Notes under the pieces: model-generated | Seen by the model: the letters and a program-made list of their open reading frames with translations, nothing else | What the model was told of the DNA's origin: nothing | Databases searched by the model: none | Program-made: the position numbers and the translations under genes | In this document: one piece after another, positions 51,845 through 56,699 of the stretch | Layout: each line of letters begins with the position of its first letter | How positions within the stretch are numbered: position 1 is the stretch's first letter | Assembly: GCF_014656455.1 (NCBI RefSeq) | Contig: NZ_BNCL01000006.1 | Coordinates: 1-56,699, forward strand | DNA: 56,699 bases | Reading direction: 5' to 3' | Source: Paracoccus aerius | Lineage (GTDB): Bacteria; Pseudomonadota; Alphaproteobacteria; Rhodobacterales; Rhodobacteraceae

Positions 51845-53026
51845 ATGTCGAGGACGGACGCACAGGATATGCTCCGGCGCGCGGTGCAGTCGGCGCTTGC
51901 GGGCCTGGCGACATATCTCCTCATGCGCCACCTGAACCCGGCAGAGGCCTTTCTGGCGATCCTGAGCGCAGTCCTGATCATCCAGCCTTCGGTGGGCGGG
52001 ACGATGGGTGCAGCCTGGACACGTTTGCAGGCCACTCTGACCGGAAGCCTGATCAGCCTTGCCTGTGTCATGCTTCTTCCGGACATCTTGGGGACACCTG
52101 CGGCGCTTGCCCTGTCGTTGCTGGTGGTGGGCGGCATAGCGGGGCTGCGCCCTGATTGGACCTATGGCGCCGTGGCGGCGGTTGCCATCGCCTTGTCCCC
52201 CGAAGCGGAAGCACCCGAGACAGCAGGCATGAGGGCGCTGGCGATCGGCCTGGGCGCGGCCATAGGCGTGATCGTCTCGCTGCTGATCTGGCCGGACCGC
52301 GCGGAAGCACGGTTCGACCGGCACTTCCGGAATGCCTTGCGCGCGACGGCGACGCGTCTTGATGATGCACTGGAGGCTGCAACAAGGAAGGGACGGGAGG
52401 CGGCCCCGCCGGATCATGTCTCGGCTTATCACAAGGCGCTCCAGCAGGCACAGGAAGCCCTGGGTGCCGTGAAGCTTGTTGATTGCGCGCAAATGCAACG
52501 CCGCCTTGATGCGCTTCGCAGGCTTTATAACTCGGTCATCATCCTGGACCGCGCTGCCGAGGCCAGTGTGTCGTCCTTCGCCGAGAACAGCCGTTTGAGG
52601 GACGAGATCATCACCCTCCGCCGTGAGACTTGCGGCATCCTGAAGGCACTGGCTGAAGGAAAGGAAAGCACCAAGCAGCGAAGGCGGCAGATCGACGATG
52701 CGCTGAGACGGTTGAGGGCAGTGTTGGCGGATGATGATCCCGGATCAGAGTTGCATCGGAACCGCAACGCCCTGGCCTTTGGGCTGTATGAAGTGCGCGA
52801 AACGCTTTCTGAGCTTGTCGGGAGTGTCCTGAACTTTGTGTATCTGGCCCGGTCCATGCGGTTTCAGATACTCAAGCGTCGAAGCGCTCGCCGAACATTA
52901 TGGCGAACTGGTTGCGGGCCGCAAACCATTCCCGGACGTTTCGGCCGTCTTTCTCGAAGCTGCGGATGGCCAGGTAGATCAGCTTTGTCGCCGCTTCGTC
53001 TGTGGGGAATGACCCTCGGGTCTTGA
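51845..53026 (+). CDS. FUSC-family membrane protein with its 3' end replaced by an IS256 element
   Basis: The host part reads MSRTDAQDMLRRAVQSALAG, with hydrophobic segments FLAILSAVLIIQPSVGGTMGAAWTRLQATLTGSLISLACVMLL and ALAIGLGAAIGVIVSLLIW, then a long helical cytosolic region, typical of FUSC/aromatic-acid exporter-like proteins. At base 52819 the gene is entered by the IS, and the frame runs 70 codons into the element before stopping at 53026. Without the IS it would end about 7 codons after ETLSELV. TTG 51824 is an alternative start. Loss of the last few residues may be tolerated. Confidence 0.8.
   Translation: MSRTDAQDMLRRAVQSALAGLATYLLMRHLNPAEAFLAILSAVLIIQPSVGGTMGAAWTRLQATLTGSLISLACVMLLPDILGTPAALALSLLVVGGIAGLRPDWTYGAVAAVAIALSPEAEAPETAGMRALAIGLGAAIGVIVSLLIWPDRAEARFDRHFRNALRATATRLDDALEAATRKGREAAPPDHVSAYHKALQQAQEALGAVKLVDCAQMQRRLDALRRLYNSVIILDRAAEASVSSFAENSRLRDEIITLRRETCGILKALAEGKESTKQRRRQIDDALRRLRAVLADDDPGSELHRNRNALAFGLYEVRETLSELVGSVLNFVYLARSMRFQILKRRSARRTLWRTGCGPQTIPGRFGRLSRSCGWPGRSALSPLRLWGMTLGS
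52812..52819. repeat. Target-site duplication of the IS256 element (left copy)
   Basis: AGCTTGTC occurs directly before the IS (52812-52819) and directly after it (54149-54156). Eight bases is the normal duplication length for IS256-family transposition. Confidence 0.85.
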
Positions 53027-54148
53027 TCGACTTGCGGATGACCCGGTTCAGACTTTCTATGGCATTGGTGGTGTAGATGATCTTGCGGATCGCCGGATCG
53101 AAGGCAAAGAACGGGATCACCTCGGCCCATGCTCGTCGCCAAGCTGGGGCGATTGAGGCGTATTTCCCGGCCCATTTCTCCTCAAAGGCATCGAGTTCGG
53201 CCTCGGCCATTGCGGCGGTTGGGGCGCTGTAAATCCGGCGCAGGTCGGCGGCCGCAACCTTGCGGTCCTTCCAGGAGCAAAAGCTCAGGCTGTGCCGCAC
53301 CAGATGCACGATGCAGGTCTGGACCAGGGTGTCCGGAAAGGCGGCGGTGATGGCCTCAGGAAAGCCCTTCAGTCCGTCGACGACCCCGATCAGGATGTCC
53401 TGAACACCCCGGTTCTTCAGCTCGTTCATCACCGCCAGCCAGAACTTGGCGCCCTCGTTTTCGGCGATCCACAGGCCGAGGACCTCGCGCAGGCCGTCAC
53501 GGGTCACGCCAAGGGCGATGTAGACAGCCTTGTTCTTGACCGTGCGGCTGTCGGCATCCCGGATCTTCACCCGCAGTGCATCAAAGATCACGATCGGATA
53601 CATCCGGTCCAGTGCCCGGCTTTGCCATTCCCGAACCTCGTCCAGAACGGCATCGGTGACGCGGCTGATCAGGTCGGGGGAGACCTTCAGGCCGTAGAGA
53701 TCGAGCAGATGCGCCTGGATATCGCGCACCGTTAGCCCGGCGGCATAGAGCCCGATGATCTTGTCATCCATGCCGTCAATGCGGGTCTGGCCCTTCTTCA
53801 CCAGCTCCGGCTCGAAGCTGCTGTCGCGGTCGCGGGGCACAGCTACCGGCAGTTCGCCGTCCTGGCCCTTCAGCACCTTTGTCGACGAGCCGTTGCGCCG
53901 GTTCGCCTGGCCGGGCGGCGCTTCCTTGCCTTCCTCATAGCCCAGATGCGCGGTCAGCTCCGCGCCCAGCATCCGCTCCATGAGCCGGATCTTCAGTTCC
54001 TTCATCAGCCCGGCATCGCCGAGCAGATCCTCAGGGCGCTCAACACCCTTCAGCAGTTCATCCAGAAGTTCCTTGGAGATCGTCATGCATGCTTCCTTTC
54101 GGTGAAGCATGGACCGGATCACTCATACACAGAAGACCTGACACCCTC
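52820..54148 (-). mobile_element. Intact IS256-family insertion sequence, 1329 bp
   Basis: Terminal inverted repeats of about 38 bp: 52820-52858 (GGGAGTGTCCTGAAC onward) and the complement of 54110-54148 (GAGGGTGTCAGG onward); they agree closely at the outer GTGTC and at the inner CCGGTCCATG. They are flanked by an 8-bp direct repeat AGCTTGTC. The single transposase gene fills the element. The insertion is recent by inference, because both the duplication and the transposase are perfect. Confidence 0.9.
52872..54086 (-). CDS. IS256-family transposase (MULE/DDE type)
   Basis: 404 residues: MTISKELLDELLKGVERPED, then MLGAELTAHLGYEEGKEAPPGQANRRNGSSTK, IVIFDALRVKIRD (first catalytic Asp region), DILIGVVDGLKGFPEAITAAFPDTLVQTCIVHLVRHSL (second Asp, C/H signature) and IIYTTNAIESLNRVIRKSIKTRG (catalytic Glu). 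All family features are intact. The ATG at 54086 is chosen over the upstream 12 codons. It catalyses copy-out-paste-in transposition of the element. Confidence 0.95.
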   Translation of the reverse strand: MTISKELLDELLKGVERPEDLLGDAGLMKELKIRLMERMLGAELTAHLGYEEGKEAPPGQANRRNGSSTKVLKGQDGELPVAVPRDRDSSFEPELVKKGQTRIDGMDDKIIGLYAAGLTVRDIQAHLLDLYGLKVSPDLISRVTDAVLDEVREWQSRALDRMYPIVIFDALRVKIRDADSRTVKNKAVYIALGVTRDGLREVLGLWIAENEGAKFWLAVMNELKNRGVQDILIGVVDGLKGFPEAITAAFPDTLVQTCIVHLVRHSLSFCSWKDRKVAAADLRRIYSAPTAAMAEAELDAFEEKWAGKYASIAPAWRRAWAEVIPFFAFDPAIRKIIYTTNAIESLNRVIRKSIKTRGSFPTDEAATKLIYLAIRSFEKDGRNVREWFAARNQFAIMFGERFDA

Positions 54149-54180
54149 AGCTTGTCGCACTCTGCAAGAAGGAAGAATGA
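54149..54180 (+). pseudogene. Displaced 3' end of the FUSC gene, with right copy of the target duplication
   Basis: It starts with the right copy of the 8-bp duplication. If the IS and one AGCTTGTC are removed, the frame ETLSELV continues as ALCKKEE and stops at TGA 54178-54180. This reconstructs the original C-terminus exactly. The next 275 bp (54181-54455) hold no recognised gene. Confidence 0.8.
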
Positions 54181-54455
54181 TCCGCGAAGCGGGGGCCGCC
54201 CACCCGTTACTGGAATGCTACCGATGAACTGCTGCGCCTTGTTCCCCAACCCTTGGGGGACAAACTCCGGCTTTCAGTTCCGTCGGAAAGCATGCTGCTT
54301 CTGATGCCCAAAGTGGATCAAGAAGATGGATCGAAACAGAAGCCTTGGCAAAGGCTGTCCAGCGGGGCGCGGTAAATCTTACGAGGAATTGCATGGCTAT
54401 GCGATGTCTCAAAGCGACTGCCCGACAACGGCTTGCCTTCCGAACCCACGGGTCC

Positions 54456-54854
54456 TCAATGGGCGCGCAGGAAACGCGGTGCCAGAAGCGCGGCAAAGAC
54501 GGCGCCTAGCGTATCCATGATGATGTCGATAACGGTATCGTTCTTGCCCTTGATCACGTTTCCTGGTGCCAACAGGTCAAAGGCCCATTCAGCCACTTCC
54601 CACCAGGCGCCAATGGCTACCCCCAGGCTCGTCACCATGGCGGCCGTTATCAAGGTCCATCCTGGCCGGAAGACCCGTGTGCAGACCAGAAGCGCCAGCC
54701 AGAACGTTATCGCAAAGAGCGTGGCCGCGTGCAGCACTCGGTCGAACCACCAGGCTGCGGCATACAGGTCGAAGGCATAGCCCGCCACATTGGCCGCAAG
54801 CAGCAGGACCGCAAGGCTCCAGGCTATCGCTCGCCCCTGAGACGTAGCTTCCAT
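54456..54854 (-). CDS. Four-helix membrane protein, DUF2238/YjdF-like
   Basis: 132 residues: four hydrophobic segments (IAWSLAVLLLAANVAGYAF, HAATLFAITFWLALLV, LITAAMVTSLGVAIGAWW, TLGAVFAALLAPRFL). Between them are GAWWEVAEWAFDLL and NDTVIDIIMDTLGA, which match the conserved WE-E and D-xx-D-x-G pattern of DUF2238/VanZ-like proteins. AGGAG lies 6 nt before ATG 54854. Function unknown. Confidence 0.75.
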   Translation of the reverse strand: MEATSQGRAIAWSLAVLLLAANVAGYAFDLYAAAWWFDRVLHAATLFAITFWLALLVCTRVFRPGWTLITAAMVTSLGVAIGAWWEVAEWAFDLLAPGNVIKGKNDTVIDIIMDTLGAVFAALLAPRFLRAH

Positions 54855-55092
54855 TGTCGCTCCTTCCATGGACTGGCGCAGCCACGGTTCCCTTTCCTTT
54901 TCGTAAGCAAGGATACCGCAGGGCGGGTTTTCTGTTTCTTCAATGAGCAAGCGGGCCTTCTGTCGTGACGCTTCGGCGTCAGTTGCCGAAGGCAGGCCGC
55001 ATCCGGATGTCTCGTCGCGTGCGAACCGAAAGGACCGGGCAAAGTCACGTTGCAAGGTTTGACTCCACCCGTCCTTCGTCGCCCTGGCACGA

Positions 55093-55123
55093 AAAGAGCG
55101 GCCCGCTGGGGCAAGCCCCTTTT
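55093..55123. terminator. Candidate bidirectional terminator between two minus-strand genes
   Basis: Two adjacent stems: GGGGC-AA-GCCCC followed by TTTT on the plus strand (55108-55123), and AGCGG-G-CCGCT followed by CTTTTC on the minus strand (about 55106-55093). It lies just downstream of the PRC-barrel gene stop at 55133. Confidence 0.45.
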
Positions 55124-55132
55124 CGCATGAGG

Positions 55133-55894
55133 TCAGCCACCGACCTGCTCTTGCTCGACCGGTTCCAGCGCTTCGACCTCGGTCTGCTCGTAGGGCAGGT
55201 CGTAGAACTCACGTCCCGGATCCCAGCCATAGTCATAACCATAATAGGGATAGGCGTAATAGCCTCCGCCGCCCCATGCCACATCCGGACTCACCACCAC
55301 GGCGGCGACCTTTCCATCACGCACGATCAGATCGTCAACGTAGCCATAGTTGGTGAAGCCATCCCCGTCTTTCAGGCGCGCGTAGTCCCCGATAAGCTCG
55401 CCCGCACGCCAGACGCGACGTCCCGTATCAACGACATCTGCCCCGTCCCCTGTGACTTTCTCGACGTCCGAACTTGCTTCGGTGACAGTGACCATCTCAT
55501 CGGTGAAGAGCGTGAAGTCCTCGACCAACTCCTGCGTGAACGGGATCTCGATGCCGTCATCCCACCTGGACGCTTCGACCATGTCCCACGGGATGTTCAC
55601 ATGGGTGTCGCCGAACTCGAAAAAGCCGCCCACCTCGGCCACAACCGACAAGATCTGCCCGTCCCTGTCGAAAAGGACGTTCTCGACATTGCCGATGTCA
55701 TCGCCCGTGGGACCTTTTACCTCGGAACCGATCAGGTCCTCGACGCTGATGCCGTTCGCGTAGAGGTCATCATACCGCCATCCTGCCAATGGAAGGATCT
55801 CGGTCTTGATCTTCACCTCTTGGGCCGCTGCGAGAGTGGGCAGCCCCGCAAGGGCGGAGGCAGCGAAAAGAACTTTCATCATCATCGCACGCAT
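55133..55894 (-). CDS. Exported PRC-barrel domain protein
   Basis: 253 residues. The signal peptide MMMKVLFAASALAGLPTLAAAQ is followed by two PRC-barrel-like units: VEDLIGSEVKGPTGDDIGNVENVLFDRDGQILSVVAEVGG and GELIGDYARLKDGDGFTNYGYVDDLIVRDGKVAAVVVSP. The C-terminus is Tyr/Gly-rich (YYAYPYYGYDYGW) and acidic. GGAGAC precedes ATG 55894; nearby downstream ATGs (55885, 55882, 55879) are alternatives. A periplasmic or outer-surface role is inferred; the function is unknown. Confidence 0.85.
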   Translation of the reverse strand: MRAMMMKVLFAASALAGLPTLAAAQEVKIKTEILPLAGWRYDDLYANGISVEDLIGSEVKGPTGDDIGNVENVLFDRDGQILSVVAEVGGFFEFGDTHVNIPWDMVEASRWDDGIEIPFTQELVEDFTLFTDEMVTVTEASSDVEKVTGDGADVVDTGRRVWRAGELIGDYARLKDGDGFTNYGYVDDLIVRDGKVAAVVVSPDVAWGGGGYYAYPYYGYDYGWDPGREFYDLPYEQTEVEALEPVEQEQVGG

Positions 55895-56198
55895 AGGAGC
55901 GTCTCCTGTGTTGGCGTCCACCGGGCACATGCAAGGAAAGTCCGCGTGCAAGTGCGACCAGGTGGAGACGCTTCCCACCTGCTCGGTATTCCCAGAACTT
56001 CCTTGTGCTGGTGTTCATGAAACCTGCTTGGACCGAAGCGACGGTGAACATTCGCACCGTCTGTGTCGGGTCTGTGACAGGCTATGACAGGCAGAGCCGC
56101 CTGACACATTCTGTTACCACTTTCCGCTGGGTTCCAGATGTGGCGGAGTCATACTGGCCCAAGGAAAGCCCAACACGATCAATGAAAGGCGCAGCGGA
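55895..56198. other. 304-bp divergent intergenic region
   Basis: It separates the PRC-barrel gene (minus) from the response regulator (plus), so promoters for both should lie here. No clear palindrome or GGAAC-type promoter was found. Confidence 0.4.
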
Positions 56199-56699
56199 AT
56201 GTCCGATCATCACATTCTGATTGTCGACGATGATCCGGAAATCCGCGATCTGGTGTCGCAAGTCATCTCGGCGGATGGGTATCGGGCCAGCCAGGCGCCG
56301 AATGTCCGATCGGCGCAGCGCGTGCTTGAGGAGAGGCCGGTGGATCTGATGGTCCTTGATCTGATGCTGCCGGGCAAGGACGGGCTGACCTTCTGCCGCG
56401 AGTTGCGGGCCACCGGCGTCACGACGCCGATCATCATGCTGACGGCCAAGGGAGACGACTTCGACCGCGTTCTGGGTCTGGAGATGGGGGCTGACGATTA
56501 TCTTCCAAAGCCATTCCACGGGCGCGAACTGCTGGCCCGCATCAAGGCCGTGCTGCGCCGAAGCGCCGGGCCGAAACCGGCACCACAGGATCCGGCGTCC
56601 CGGTTCATCTCCTTCGACGGATGGCGCCTCGACACCGGCAAGCGGGAACTGATTTCGGCGGATGACATCGTGGTCCAACTGAGCAGCGCGGAATACGAA
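56199..56699 (+). CDS. OmpR-family response regulator (3' end cut by window edge)
   Basis: 167 codons are present. The receiver domain has HHILIVDDDPEIRDLVSQV with acidic pocket residues, phospho-Asp54 in LMVLDLMLPGKDGLTFC, the Thr switch in MLTAKGDD and Lys in DYLPKPFHG. The start of the winged-helix domain follows (FISFDGWRLDTGKRELIS). A partner histidine kinase may lie beyond the window. The start codon is the ATG at 56199; the frame is open to the edge. Confidence 0.92.
   Translation, partial: MSDHHILIVDDDPEIRDLVSQVISADGYRASQAPNVRSAQRVLEERPVDLMVLDLMLPGKDGLTFCRELRATGVTTPIIMLTAKGDDFDRVLGLEMGADDYLPKPFHGRELLARIKAVLRRSAGPKPAPQDPASRFISFDGWRLDTGKRELISADDIVVQLSSAEYE

Noticed and set aside
1..56699. 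CRISPR arrays, tRNA or rRNA genes
   Set aside because: No regularly spaced repeats, cloverleaf-like sequences with CCA-type ends, or rRNA segments were noticed on either strand.

Overview
The window is high-GC DNA from an alphaproteobacterium, most likely Paracoccus or a close Rhodobacteraceae relative. This rests on protein character, alphaproteobacterial GGAAC-N16/17-CGTT stress promoters and an IS256-type element of the kind common in that group; no rRNA or other phylogenetic marker is present. Genes are tightly packed with many ATGA/TGATG start-stop overlaps. No tRNA, rRNA or CRISPR array was seen.

Layout. (1) 1-1203: groES and the start of groEL (minus), with a degenerate CIRCE-like repeat upstream, and a divergent gene of unknown function. 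(2) 1250-4375: a MarR regulator with a perfect palindromic operator and an EmrB/EmrA-type efflux pair. (3) 4393-8964: an SDR, a glycosyltransferase and a glycosyltransferase-glycoside hydrolase fusion. (4) 8972-21454: a stress island with Ku1-LigD facing a second Ku, a thioredoxin-reductase-like flavoprotein, a DUF892 ferritin-like protein, a DUF3606 protein, a DUF421 protein, small membrane proteins, a Zn alcohol dehydrogenase, an SRPBCC protein, Mn catalase, DUF4336 and a broken SDR. Six transcription units carry GGAAC-type promoters close to their starts, which suggests one general-stress (EcfG-type sigma) regulon. (5) 21544-23216: a GlxA/AraC regulator and a truncated alpha/beta hydrolase. 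(6) 23384-34385: a catabolic island with a peptide-type ABC transporter (dppABCDF-like), an enolase-superfamily enzyme, a MaoC hydratase, two class III CoA-transferases and a divergent LacI regulator. Both operons carry the same 14-bp palindrome, so one regulator probably controls all ten genes. (7) 34382-37034: a 2-hydroxyacid dehydrogenase, an AcuI-like reductase and a TetR regulator with a NemR/AcuR-like box. (8) 37582-38780: a dead IS256 transposase containing two related palindromic mini-inserts. (9) 38835-46825: the kdpFABCDE potassium system with an extra 32-residue KdpF-like gene and a KdpE-type direct repeat. (10) 47248-51098: TetR/RidA with twin palindromes, then methyltransferase-MFS-Rrf2. 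(11) 51170-54180: an SDR remnant and a FUSC gene whose last codons were displaced by an intact IS256 element with an 8-bp target duplication. (12) 54456-56699: a small membrane protein, a PRC-barrel protein and the start of an OmpR-type response regulator cut by the window edge.

Most gene functions are family-level calls. The substrate of the catabolic island is not known from the sequence. It is the best candidate here for an undescribed pathway, followed by the coordinated NHEJ/stress regulon.
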